A stretch of 11,041 nt of DNA from an uncultured Limnohabitans sp. (GCA_937928195.1 CALEYZ010000145.1:1-11041), one strand, 5' to 3'. Positions 1 through 7,392 are shown, counted from the stretch's first letter. The notes: generated by a model not told the origin, from the letters alone. Translations and numbers: made by a program.

Positions 1-979
1 CGGCCACTTTCAAACCTTTGACAATGCCGTCCACTTGATGGGCGTTTTGCAGCAATTGGGCCAAGCGACTGGCCGACAAACGCGGCAACACGCGTTCAAA
101 TTGTTTTTCACGCGCACCCCAAATGCGTTGCTCACGCAGCGCCATCGGCAAGGGCTTGCCTTCGGCCATGGCGTCTTTGACGCGTTTGAGTGCCCGGATG
201 TCTTCGGCCAAGGTGTAGTGCACCAGCACCGCCGCCTCACCTTCCGCTTGCAGGCCATCGAGCATGCGCTGCACACGCGCCACTTGACCCGACAACACCG
301 ACTCAGACAACTTGAACACGTCGTAACGCGCCACATTCAGCACCGCACTTTCAACTTGTGCTTGCGTTAATTCACCCGCAGGAAACAACAAGCCTAGCTT
401 TTGGATTTCTTGGTGGGCCGCCAACAAATTGCCTTCCACGCGGTCGGCAAAGAATTGCAGGCAGTTTTGGCCTTCTTGCCCAGCCACCACGCTTTGACCT
501 TGCAGCTTCAAGCGCTGCGCAATCCACTGCGGCAGCTGCGCTCGGTCGAGCGATTCAATTTGCACCGTCACGCCGTATTGGTCCAAGGCACCAAACCAGG
601 CGCCTTTCTTGGTGGCCGCGTCCAGTCGCGGCAGAATGAACAAGGTGAGGGTGCTGTCATTGCCCTCCGCAGTTTGGGCCAGTTGCTGAATCATGGGGCT
701 GCCCTCTTTGCCAGGCTTGCCCGTGGGAATTCGAATTTCCAAAAGTTGTTTGTCGGCAAACAAACTCATCGAGCCGCCGGCCGCCAGCACTTCGCTCCAA
801 TCAAAATGCGCACCCGACACCACATGCACACTGCGCTCCGTAAAGCCTTGGCTGCGCGCAGCGGCGCGAATGGCGTCTGCCGCCTCTTGCACCAGCAAGG
901 CTTCGTCGCCATGCAAGGTGTACAAGCTGCGCAAACCTTTTTGCAGGTGCGCTTGAATTTGAGGCAGGGCCAGTTGCAT
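1..979 (-). CDS. holA: DNA polymerase III subunit delta (clamp loader), C-terminus cut by window edge
   Basis: The delta subunit of the clamp-loader complex opens the beta sliding clamp and helps load it on primed DNA. The minus frame is open from ATG 979 to the left edge, giving 326 codons. E. coli delta has 343 residues, so only about 20-25 C-terminal residues are missing. Near the N-terminus is LYTLHGDE (residues 19-26), the usual delta opening strand. Residues 70-74 read SMSLF, placing Leu73-Phe74 at the same numbers as the E. coli pair that wedges into the beta clamp. The C-terminal part (DVFKLSESVL, then HYTLAEDIRALKRVK and QVDGIVKGL) fits the helical collar domain. Delta carries no ATP-binding site and none is seen. 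It starts 37 bases after lptE; the order leuS-lptE-holA is also found in E. coli. The product call is firm and the start is well supported by alignment. Confidence 0.95.
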   Translation of the reverse strand, partial: MQLALPQIQAHLQKGLRSLYTLHGDEALLVQEAADAIRAAARSQGFTERSVHVVSGAHFDWSEVLAAGGSMSLFADKQLLEIRIPTGKPGKEGSPMIQQLAQTAEGNDSTLTLFILPRLDAATKKGAWFGALDQYGVTVQIESLDRAQLPQWIAQRLKLQGQSVVAGQEGQNCLQFFADRVEGNLLAAHQEIQKLGLLFPAGELTQAQVESAVLNVARYDVFKLSESVLSGQVARVQRMLDGLQAEGEAAVLVHYTLAEDIRALKRVKDAMAEGKPLPMALREQRIWGAREKQFERVLPRLSASRLAQLLQNAHQVDGIVKGLKVA

Positions 980-1016
980 GTGAAAGAACTTTAAGCGCGT
1001 AACACGTGCAAGCTTG

Positions 1017-1574
1017 TCAAAGCGACTTCACGGCGGCCAAGCGACGCAAAATTTGCTGCACGATGTCCACTTGCATGTCGCGGTACATCATGGCTTCTTC
1101 AATTTCTTTGGACAAGGCCGCAGACTCCAAGAAGCTCAGGTCGCGTTGTTGTTGCAACTCCACTTCAGGAATCAAGTTTTTGCCCTGCGGTGTGCGCAAG
1201 CGAAACTTCACCTTCAAACGAAGCTGCAATTCGCGCACTTGGCCTGAAGCATTCAGGCCCACCACCACACGCTCGCGCACTTCAGACATGACGTCCAACA
1301 CCACCTCGCTGGCCGCCATGTCTTTGGCTTCGGTAAAAACTTTCAAGTCGGCGTTGCCGGCCAAATTGCGGCGCAGGTCGGTACCCAACGCCGATTGACG
1401 CGGCAAGATCAAGAACAAAGTTTTGAAGGGCAAGTCGGCACTTTGGCGCAATTGAAAACCGCAGCCTGACAAACCCACAGCAGCCATGCCGCTGAGCAAC
1501 ACGCCACCGGCCACACTGCGCCCTAAGGTTTGCAACGATTGGCGGCGGGACAGCGAAGGTAAAGCGTTGTGCAT
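1017..1574 (-). CDS. lptE: LPS-assembly lipoprotein LptE
   Basis: LptE is the outer-membrane lipoprotein that plugs the LptD barrel and helps insert lipopolysaccharide in the outer leaflet. The protein has 185 residues. The N-terminal signal ends in the lipobox LSGC (35-38), so Cys38 should be lipidated. It is followed directly by GFQLR, the CGFxLR opening typical of LptE. The rest (residues about 48-180) has the family's alternating strand/helix pattern and ends in a long helix around EEAMMYRDMQVDIVQQILRR. One unusual feature is a twin-arginine-like stretch, SRRQSLQ at 9-15, ahead of the hydrophobic core, which suggests possible Tat export. It lies between leuS (41 bases upstream) and holA (37 bases downstream). 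ATG 1574 is the only start that keeps a full signal; no clear Shine-Dalgarno sequence is visible. Confidence 0.9.
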   Translation of the reverse strand: MHNALPSLSRRQSLQTLGRSVAGGVLLSGMAAVGLSGCGFQLRQSADLPFKTLFLILPRQSALGTDLRRNLAGNADLKVFTEAKDMAASEVVLDVMSEVRERVVVGLNASGQVRELQLRLKVKFRLRTPQGKNLIPEVELQQQRDLSFLESAALSKEIEEAMMYRDMQVDIVQQILRRLAAVKSL

Positions 1575-1615
1575 GGTGGGGGCTGATCGGCTGTCGAATT
1601 TAGCGTGCGGTCGCG

Positions 1616-4288
1616 TTACAGCACCACGTTGACCAAACGGCCAGGCACCACAATGATTTTCTTCGGTGCTGCACCTGCGCCTTGTTTGGTCACTTGTTCG
1701 TGCGCCGCCGCCGCTTGTTCAATGGCGGCTTTGTCAGCATTGGCGGGCACTGTGAGCGAGCCCCGCAACTTGCCATTGATTTGCAACATGAGTTCAATCT
1801 CGTCGCGCTGCAAAGCCGTTTCGTCCACACCGGGCCACGCCACATCGAGCAAGTCGCCGCAGCAAGCGCCGTAGCCTAACTCGTTCCACAACTGGAAAGC
1901 CAAGTGCGGGCAAGCAGGGTACATCACGCGCAGCAAGATGGAATAGCACTCGGCCAAAGCGGCGTTGTCATTCACATCTTTGGACGTCGAAAGCGGAGAG
2001 TCTTCCAGCGTGTTGAGCATCTTCATGAGCGCCGACACCACGGTGTTGTATTGCATGCGCTCGTAGTCGTAATTGGCTTGGCGCAAGACCGAGTGAATTT
2101 CGAGGCGCAGTTTTTTAGCCTCGGCACTGAAAGTGACGGGCTGAGAACGGTCCACTGTGAGGCCGACTTTCAAAGCACTTTCCACTTTGACCGCATAGTT
2201 CCACACACGGCGCACAAAGCGGTAGCTGCCTTCCACGGCCGCATCGTTCCACTCCAAAGTGGCTTCGGGCGGTGCTGTGAACATGGTGTACAGGCGCGCA
2301 GTGTCTGCGCCGTATTTTTCAATCAGGTCTTGGGGATCGACGCCGTTGTTTTTCGACTTGGACATGGTGCCCACGCCTTCGTAGTCGATGGCGGTGCCCA
2401 CACGCAAATCACCCACCGCATTTTTCAAACGCGCACCAATCACTTTGCCGTCGTCGGCCAACACGTGCTCCACATCGTGGGGCCAGAAATAATCCTTGCC
2501 ACCTTTGTCGGTGCGGCGCGAGTAAATGTGGTTCAGCACCATGCCTTGCGTGAGCAACTTGGTGAAGGGTTCGTCAACCTTCACCAAGCCCAAATCGCGC
2601 ATCACCTTGGTCCAGAAACGCGCATAGAGCAAGTGCAAAATGGCGTGTTCAATGCCACCGATGTACTGGTCCATCGGCATCCAGTAGTCAGCGCCTTCGG
2701 CCACCATTTGGTCGGCGTTCTTGGGGTCGCAATAGCGCATGAAGTACCAAGACGAATCGACAAACGTGTCCATGGTGTCGGTTTCGCGGCGCGCGGGTTT
2801 GCCGCACACGGGGCACACCACACCGGCATGGAAGCCTTCGTGTTTGTTGAGCGGATTGCCAGAGCCATCGGGGATGCAGTCTTGTGGCAGCACCACGGGC
2901 AAATCTTTTTCGGGCACGGGCACAGCGCCGTGTTCATCGCAATGGATGATGGGAATAGGCGTACCCCAATAGCGCTGACGGCTGATGCCCCAGTCACGCA
3001 AACGCCAAGTGGTTTTCTTCTCGCCCAAACCTTTGGCAGCCAAGTCGGCGGCCACCGCTTCCAAAGCGTCTTTGAAATTCAAGCCGTCGTATTGGCCAGA
3101 GTTGACCAACACACCGTTGACCTTGTCGCCAAAGCCATCGTGCCACTCGGTGTGGCTGAAGGTCACACCTTTGGAGGCCACCACTTGTTGAATGGGCAAT
3201 TGGTACTTCAACGCAAACGCAAAGTCGCGCTCGTCGTGCGCCGGCACACCCATCACGGCGCCATCGCCGTAGCTCATGAGCACGTAGTTGCCCACCCACA
3301 CTTCCACAGGCTTGCCTGTGAGCGGATGCATGACGGACAAGCCCGTGCGCATGCCTTCTTTTTCTTTGACCGCCATCTCGGCTTCGGTGGTGCCGCCCTT
3401 TTGGCAGGTCTCAATGAAGGCCGCCAAAGCAGGTTGCGTGAGCGCTGCATGCGCCGCCAATGGATGCTCAGGGGCCACCGCGCAGAAGGTCACGCCCATG
3501 ATGGTGTCGGGTCGCGTGGTGAACACATACATCTTGCCGTCTTGAATCAGCTGACCATCGGCACCGCGAATGTCGTGTGGGAATGCAAAACGCACACCGG
3601 TGGATTTGCCAATCCAGTTTTCTTGCATCAACTTCACACGCTCGGGCCAACCGGGCAACTTGTCGCCGGTGACAAAATCGAGCAACTCTTCGGCGTAATC
3701 GGTGATCTTCAAGTAATAGCCAGGAATCTCGCGCTTCTCGACCACGGCGCCTGTGCGCCAGCCTTTGCCGTCGATCACTTGCTCATTGGCCAACACGGTT
3801 TGGTCAATCGGATCCCAATTGACAACCTGAGTCTTGCGATAAGCCACGCCCTTCTCGAGCATTTTCAAGAACAACCACTGGTTCCACTTGTAGTAGCTGG
3901 CATCGCACGTGGCCACTTCGCGGCTCCAGTCGATGGCCAAGCCCATGGCCTGCATCTGCTTCTTCATGTAAGCGATGTTTTCGTAGGTCCACTTGGCGGG
4001 CGGCACGCCGTTTTTGAGCGCCGCATTTTCAGCAGGCAAACCAAACGCATCCCAGCCCATGGGCATGAGCACGTTGTAACCGTTCATGCGCAAATAGCGC
4101 GTGAGCATGTCGTTGATGGTGTAGTTGCGCACGTGGCCCATGTGCAGCTTGCCGCTGGGGTAGGGCAGCATGGAGCAGGCGTAAAACTTCTTTTTGCTGG
4201 CGTCTTCGATAACGCGGTAGGCATCGCGAGCGTTCCACTGGCTTTGCGCCGCGGGCTCAACTTCGAGGTGGTTGTACTTGTCTTGCAT
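1616..4288 (-). CDS. leuS: leucyl-tRNA synthetase
   Basis: This class I synthetase charges tRNA-Leu with leucine in the cytoplasm; it has 890 residues. The ATP-binding HIGH-type motif is HMGH at 49-52, inside PYPSGKLHMGH. The CP1 editing domain (about 225-420) has TTRPDT at 257-262 and HDERD at 351-355. Thr262 and Asp355 align with E. coli Thr252 and Asp345, so hydrolytic proofreading should be intact. A zinc-domain-like CPVCGK lies at 492-497. The second catalytic signature reads TMSKS (641-645) instead of KMSKS, followed by KNNGVDPQ. The C-terminal tRNA-binding domain ends near 890. The frame stays open to ATG 4396, but that start would overlap exbD and add 36 residues unlike the family, so MQDKYNHLEV at 4288 was chosen. 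No strong Shine-Dalgarno precedes it. The 61-base gap after exbD is the largest in the operon. Confidence 0.97.
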   Translation of the reverse strand: MQDKYNHLEVEPAAQSQWNARDAYRVIEDASKKKFYACSMLPYPSGKLHMGHVRNYTINDMLTRYLRMNGYNVLMPMGWDAFGLPAENAALKNGVPPAKWTYENIAYMKKQMQAMGLAIDWSREVATCDASYYKWNQWLFLKMLEKGVAYRKTQVVNWDPIDQTVLANEQVIDGKGWRTGAVVEKREIPGYYLKITDYAEELLDFVTGDKLPGWPERVKLMQENWIGKSTGVRFAFPHDIRGADGQLIQDGKMYVFTTRPDTIMGVTFCAVAPEHPLAAHAALTQPALAAFIETCQKGGTTEAEMAVKEKEGMRTGLSVMHPLTGKPVEVWVGNYVLMSYGDGAVMGVPAHDERDFAFALKYQLPIQQVVASKGVTFSHTEWHDGFGDKVNGVLVNSGQYDGLNFKDALEAVAADLAAKGLGEKKTTWRLRDWGISRQRYWGTPIPIIHCDEHGAVPVPEKDLPVVLPQDCIPDGSGNPLNKHEGFHAGVVCPVCGKPARRETDTMDTFVDSSWYFMRYCDPKNADQMVAEGADYWMPMDQYIGGIEHAILHLLYARFWTKVMRDLGLVKVDEPFTKLLTQGMVLNHIYSRRTDKGGKDYFWPHDVEHVLADDGKVIGARLKNAVGDLRVGTAIDYEGVGTMSKSKNNGVDPQDLIEKYGADTARLYTMFTAPPEATLEWNDAAVEGSYRFVRRVWNYAVKVESALKVGLTVDRSQPVTFSAEAKKLRLEIHSVLRQANYDYERMQYNTVVSALMKMLNTLEDSPLSTSKDVNDNAALAECYSILLRVMYPACPHLAFQLWNELGYGACCGDLLDVAWPGVDETALQRDEIELMLQINGKLRGSLTVPANADKAAIEQAAAAHEQVTKQGAGAAPKKIIVVPGRLVNVVL

Positions 4289-4349
4289 GATGGTGCAAAT
4301 TGTAGGGGTTTGCAGAGACGAAATCCCTGCCAATGCCAACCCAGCGCAA

Positions 4350-4784
4350 TCAGCGAGAGGCGGCCTTGCCTGTGGGTGGGGCGGTGACAAAGCCAATGCG
4401 GTTAAGACCTGCCTGCTGCGCTGCGCTCATCAGGGCCAAAACTTGGCCATAGGGCACGCTTTGGTCCACCCGAAGCTGCACCTCCAGCTGAGGCTTTTGC
4501 GCGGCCATGCGTTGCAGGGCCTCGGGCAAGGCCGCCAGTGCAATGGGTTTGTCATTCAAAAACAGTTCTTGCGCCTGGTTCAGGCTGAGTGTGAGCGACT
4601 CTGGCGTCTCGCCCCCCTGCGCGGCTTGGGCTTGCGGCAAATCCATGCGAATGGCGCTGGTGAGCAAGGGCGCAGTGAGAATGAAAATGACCAGCAGAAC
4701 CAACATCACATCGACCAAGGGCGTGACATTGATGTCGCTGAACGGCTTGGCTTGAACAGAACGGGGGAATCGACCGAATGCCAT
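4350..4784 (-). CDS. exbD: ExbD/TolR-family biopolymer transport protein
   Basis: ExbD (or TolR) pairs with ExbB/TolQ in a proton-driven inner-membrane motor that energises envelope proteins such as TonB or TolA. The protein has 144 residues with a short cytoplasmic N-terminus and one membrane helix (about 22-43), followed by a small periplasmic domain. The signature SDINVTPLVDVMLVLLVIF covers 16-34. Asp25 in the helix corresponds to the essential proton-carrying aspartate of ExbD/TolR. The periplasmic part ends with the usual YGQVLALMSAAQQAGLNRIGF pattern. It lies 27 bases after exbB, so the two are surely co-transcribed. No tonB, tolA, tolB or pal is adjacent, so the partner is unknown. The Exb label is preferred over Tol because the pair stands outside a tol-pal cluster, but sequence alone does not settle this. 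Confidence 0.9.
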   Translation of the reverse strand: MAFGRFPRSVQAKPFSDINVTPLVDVMLVLLVIFILTAPLLTSAIRMDLPQAQAAQGGETPESLTLSLNQAQELFLNDKPIALAALPEALQRMAAQKPQLEVQLRVDQSVPYGQVLALMSAAQQAGLNRIGFVTAPPTGKAASR

Positions 4785-4811
4785 GGCGCGAGTGTGCGGT
4801 GAAGCGCTGCC

Positions 4812-5456
4812 TTAGCGCTGACGGCCCGTGAGCAAATTCAGGAGGTCTTGCGCAAAACCTTCCAGCTCAACCTCAATGTGCGAGACGGCCCGGCCTAAAA
4901 CGTTGTAGGCCAACACCGCAGGTATGGCCACGGCCAAGCCAGCAGCCGTCATGACCAAGGCTTCACCCACAGGGCCTGCCACGCGGTCTAAGGTAATTTG
5001 ACCTGCTTCGGCCATGCCGCTGAGCGCATTGAAGATGCCCCACACAGTGCCCAGCAAACCGACAAAAGGCGCAATGGCACCGGCCGTGGCCAACAACAAG
5101 TGGCCCCACTGCAGACGGCGCAGAGTGGTTTGCATGCTGTTGCGCAAGACACGGGTGAGCTGGTGCTCGCGCTCGCCCGCAGCCGCCAAGGTGCCACCCA
5201 AAGGCAAGACCGTGGCCGCCAACATGGGTTGAACGCATTGATCACGGTCAAACTGCGACACACGTTGCAAGGCATCGTCAAACTGTGCAGCTTGCCAAAA
5301 AGCCGCAATGCTTTGCGGCACATCGCGCTGCACACGACGAAGCACACCCCATTTCCAGACAATGACCACCCAGGTACTGACAGACAAGGCCAACAGTGCC
5401 AAGGCGACAAAGCGGATGACAAAGTCACCCTGCTGCCAAAAGGTGATCAAGTTCAT
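4812..5456 (-). CDS. exbB: ExbB/TolQ/MotA-family proton channel protein
   Basis: This is the multi-spanning stator of the ExbB-ExbD motor in the inner membrane. The protein has 214 residues, a little shorter than E. coli ExbB (244) and TolQ (230). Membrane segment 1 is about 11-35, with the ExbB-like opening FWQQGDFVIRFV. Then comes a cytoplasmic loop (about 36-118). Segment 2 is about 119-143, holding APFVGLLGTVWGI, and segment 3 is about 164-188, holding GEALVMTAAGLAVAIPAVLAYN. Thr137 and Thr170 lie 33 residues apart, the same spacing as the functional E. coli TolQ pair Thr145/Thr178. The gene starts 8 bases after the dapB stop and is followed by exbD after 27 bases, indicating tight co-expression. 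The choice between ExbB and TolQ rests on context only. Confidence 0.92.
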   Translation of the reverse strand: MNLITFWQQGDFVIRFVALALLALSVSTWVVIVWKWGVLRRVQRDVPQSIAAFWQAAQFDDALQRVSQFDRDQCVQPMLAATVLPLGGTLAAAGEREHQLTRVLRNSMQTTLRRLQWGHLLLATAGAIAPFVGLLGTVWGIFNALSGMAEAGQITLDRVAGPVGEALVMTAAGLAVAIPAVLAYNVLGRAVSHIEVELEGFAQDLLNLLTGRQR

Positions 5457-5464
5457 GCGTTGAC

Positions 5465-6301
5465 TTAACGGAGTGAGAGAACGTCAAACATGTCGAACAG
5501 CCCGGTTTTTTGTCCCGCCAAAAACCGCACGGCACGCAAGCTGCCTTGGGCATAGGTGGCGCGGCTGGAGGACTTGTGCGTGACCTCGATGCGCTCGCCC
5601 GTGCCGGCAAACAGCACCGTGTGATCGCCCACAATGTCGCCGCCGCGGATGGTGGCAAAGCCAATGCTGGACGGGTCGCGCTCGCCCGTCACGCCTTCAC
5701 GCGCGTAAACCGCGCAGTCTTTGAGATCGCGGCCCAAGGCGTCGGCAATGACCTCGCCCATTTTGAGCGCAGTGCCTGACGGTGCATCGACCTTGTGACG
5801 GTGATGGGCCTCAATGATTTCAATGTCATAGCCGGTGGCCAAGGCCTTGGCGGCCATCTCGAGCAACTTGAGCGTGACATTGACGCCCACACTCATGTTG
5901 GGGGCCATGACAATGGCAATGTCTTTGGAAATGGCTTTGATTTCGGCTTTTTCAGCTTCAGAAAAACCAGTGGTACCAATGACGGCCTTCACGCCCAGGG
6001 CTTGGCATACTTTGAGATGCGCCAAAGTGCCTTCTGGGCGAGTGAAGTCGATCAGGTACTGCGCATTTTGCAGACCCGTGCGCAAATCGCCGGTGACCAA
6101 CACGCCACTGACTTTGCCCAATGAGGCACTGGCGTCGGTACCAACGGCCGCGCTGGAAGGCAAATCGAGGGCGCCAGCCAAGCGGCAGTCATCGGACTGG
6201 CTGAGGGCTTCAATGAGCATGTGGCCCATGCGGCCAGAGGCACCAGCCACTGCAACAGCGTGCAAAGCCTGGTCTGCGGAATGTGAGGAAACTTGTGTCA
6301 T
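5465..6301 (-). CDS. dapB: 4-hydroxy-tetrahydrodipicolinate reductase
   Basis: DapB reduces 4-hydroxy-tetrahydrodipicolinate with NAD(P)H in the diaminopimelate/lysine pathway, supplying peptidoglycan and lysine. The protein has 278 residues; E. coli DapB has 273. The nucleotide-binding loop is VAGASGRMG at 18-26. The strand LIDFTRPEGT (83-92) and the GTTGF motif (109-113) line the cofactor site. The family signature EAHHRHKVDAPSGTA is at 164-178, with the catalytic pair His166 and Lys170 spaced as in E. coli His159/Lys163. The C-terminal half contains the tetramer and substrate domain. About 14 residues precede the first strand, so a slightly later start cannot be excluded, but ATG 6301 gives an 8-base gap after bamE, matching the tight spacing of the operon. 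No strong Shine-Dalgarno is seen. Confidence 0.97.
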   Translation of the reverse strand: MTQVSSHSADQALHAVAVAGASGRMGHMLIEALSQSDDCRLAGALDLPSSAAVGTDASASLGKVSGVLVTGDLRTGLQNAQYLIDFTRPEGTLAHLKVCQALGVKAVIGTTGFSEAEKAEIKAISKDIAIVMAPNMSVGVNVTLKLLEMAAKALATGYDIEIIEAHHRHKVDAPSGTALKMGEVIADALGRDLKDCAVYAREGVTGERDPSSIGFATIRGGDIVGDHTVLFAGTGERIEVTHKSSSRATYAQGSLRAVRFLAGQKTGLFDMFDVLSLR

Positions 6302-6309
6302 GAGATGGA

Positions 6310-6864
6310 TCAGCGTGAAACGGGCTCAAGCGGTGGGTAGGAAGCAGGCAGGGGCGCGACAGGCGCTGTGACTGGCTCAGTTTTGCGAACGGGCGCGGGG
6401 AATTTGCGCAAATCTTCGTCTTTGGCCTCTAACACAGGTACTTTGAGGCTGGGTTTTTCGGCCACCAATTTGGTGACAAATTCGGTTTCGCTGGGCAAGT
6501 CGTCGCCGGTGATGCGATCGAGCACATCCCCTTTGAACCAGATGCTCAAGCTGAAGTTTTGGGGAGGAACACCTTGCCGGCGAATGGTGAACACATAGTC
6601 CCAGCGGTCTTCGTGAAACACACTGGACACCAGGGGCGTGCCCAGCACTTCTTTGACTTGCAAGCGCGACATGCCCGGCTTGAGGAAGTCCTTTTGCTCG
6701 CGCGAGACGAAATTGCCTTGCACCACCTCGGGTATGTACAAAACCGCATCGGTTGAAACACTCAAGCGGGGCACACTGCATGCGCTGAGCAAGCCCAACA
6801 AAAGGGGCAGTGCAAGACCCAAGGTCCAGGATGAGCGCAGGGAAATACGAATTTGTTTTTTCAT
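6310..6864 (-). CDS. bamE: outer membrane protein assembly factor BamE (SmpA/OmlA lipoprotein)
   Basis: BamE is a lipoprotein of the BAM complex that folds beta-barrel proteins into the outer membrane. From ATG 6864 the protein has 184 residues with a classic signal: MKKQIRISLR, a hydrophobic core, then lipobox LSAC (26-29), so Cys29 is lipidated. The SmpA/OmlA domain covers about 43-122: YIPEVVQGN (43-51), GMSRLQVKEVLGTPLVSS (64-81) and DRWDYVF (86-92) match the family closely. An extension of about 60 residues, proline-rich at the end (160-182), follows the domain; E. coli BamE (113 residues) lacks it. The frame also has an ATG at 6882, but that would add six residues before the lysine-rich start of the signal, so 6864 is preferred. 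The gene heads the minus-strand run and diverges from fur, an arrangement also known in Pseudomonas and Xanthomonas (omlA/fur). Confidence 0.92.
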   Translation of the reverse strand: MKKQIRISLRSSWTLGLALPLLLGLLSACSVPRLSVSTDAVLYIPEVVQGNFVSREQKDFLKPGMSRLQVKEVLGTPLVSSVFHEDRWDYVFTIRRQGVPPQNFSLSIWFKGDVLDRITGDDLPSETEFVTKLVAEKPSLKVPVLEAKDEDLRKFPAPVRKTEPVTAPVAPLPASYPPLEPVSR

Positions 6865-6893
6865 GGATGCGTGGCAGGCCATATGATCGGGTC

Positions 6894-6899
6894 ATTGTA
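6894..6899 (-). promoter_or_regulatory. candidate -10 element for bamE operon
   Basis: Read on the minus strand this is TACAAT, five of six bases of the sigma-70 -10 consensus. A transcript starting about seven bases later (near 6887) would give a leader of about 22 bases to ATG 6864 and almost none to ATG 6882, which agrees with the later start. No good -35 element is found 16-18 bases upstream, so the call is tentative. Confidence 0.35.
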
Positions 6900-6947
6900 G
6901 CGGTAGCATCCGGCTCTGGGGCATCCGCCCAAGCCAAGCCCCCTCAC

Positions 6948-6965
6948 TTTCAATTGCAACTGAAA
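6948..6965. promoter_or_regulatory. 18-bp near-perfect dyad just upstream of fur (candidate operator)
   Basis: The sequence TTTCAATTGCAACTGAAA is an inverted repeat in which eight of nine base pairs match (only 6953/6960 differ). It ends four bases before the fur ATG and covers the place where a Shine-Dalgarno sequence would lie. It has no loop, so it looks like a binding site on DNA rather than an RNA hairpin. It does not match the classic Fur box (GATAATGATAATCATTATC). It could be an operator for fur autoregulation or for another dimeric regulator; which protein binds is unknown. Confidence 0.45.
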
Positions 6966-6969
6966 AGAC

Positions 6970-7392
6970 ATGGACGAACTCAAAAGCACTGGCCTGAAGG
7001 CCACCGTGCCCCGTCAAAAGATTTTGGAAATCTTTCAAAAGGGCACACAGCGGCACATGACCGCCGAGGATGTGTACAAGCAGTTGCTCCACGACAACGC
7101 TGACATTGGCCTGGCGACGGTCTACCGCGTCCTGACGCAGTTTGAGCAAGCTGGCTTGCTCAGTCGCAATCACTTTGAAAGTGGCAAGGCCGTGTATGAG
7201 CTCAACGAAGGCCAACATCATGACCACATGGTGTGCCTTGACTGCGGCAAAGTGGAAGAGTTTTATGACGCCGAGATTGAACAGCGTCAACACGACGTGG
7301 CCTTGGCCAAGGGTTTTGTGATTGCCGACCATGCCCTGAGCTTGTACGCCCACTGCACCCGCAATCCCTGCCCTCATCGGGCGCGAGCCTAA
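6970..7392 (+). CDS. fur: ferric uptake regulator Fur
   Basis: Fur is a dimeric metal-responsive repressor; with Fe2+ bound it shuts off iron uptake genes. The protein has 140 residues (E. coli 148). The N-terminal winged helix contains GLKATVPRQKILE (8-20), TAEDVYK (31-37) and the recognition helix region IGLATVYRVLTQFE (46-59). The metal ligands are all present at a constant offset of four from E. coli: His29, Glu77, His84 and His86 at the regulatory site; His83, Asp85, Glu104 and His121 at the second site; Cys89 and Cys92 at the structural zinc site. A further pair, Cys129 and Cys134, is near the end. The histidine-rich C-terminal tail of E. coli Fur is replaced by a short PHRARA. Only a weak GAAAAG precedes the ATG, lying inside the dyad at 6948-6965. 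The gene is convergent with hprK, 12 bases apart. Confidence 0.97.
   Translation: MDELKSTGLKATVPRQKILEIFQKGTQRHMTAEDVYKQLLHDNADIGLATVYRVLTQFEQAGLLSRNHFESGKAVYELNEGQHHDHMVCLDCGKVEEFYDAEIEQRQHDVALAKGFVIADHALSLYAHCTRNPCPHRARA

Noticed and set aside
401..994. A 197-codon plus-strand open frame opposite holA
   Set aside because: The minus strand encodes a clear DNA polymerase III delta subunit through the whole stretch; the plus frame shows no family features.
4289..4349. A TACAAT element (minus, 4299-4304) as a separate leuS promoter
   Set aside because: No suitable -35 lies 16-18 bases upstream (TTGGCA is 23 away), and transcription would start about four bases before the ATG. Read-through from exbD is simpler.
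1904..4387. An 827-codon open frame on the plus strand, antisense to leuS
   Set aside because: Its product is low-complexity, rich in His, Val and Ala, with no recognisable domain. It lies in a fixed frame opposite a strongly conserved leuS. This is the usual effect of codon bias on the complementary strand.
6865..6969. A classic Fur box in the bamE-fur intergenic region
   Set aside because: No stretch approaches GATAATGATAATCATTATC; only the different 18-bp dyad is present, reported separately.
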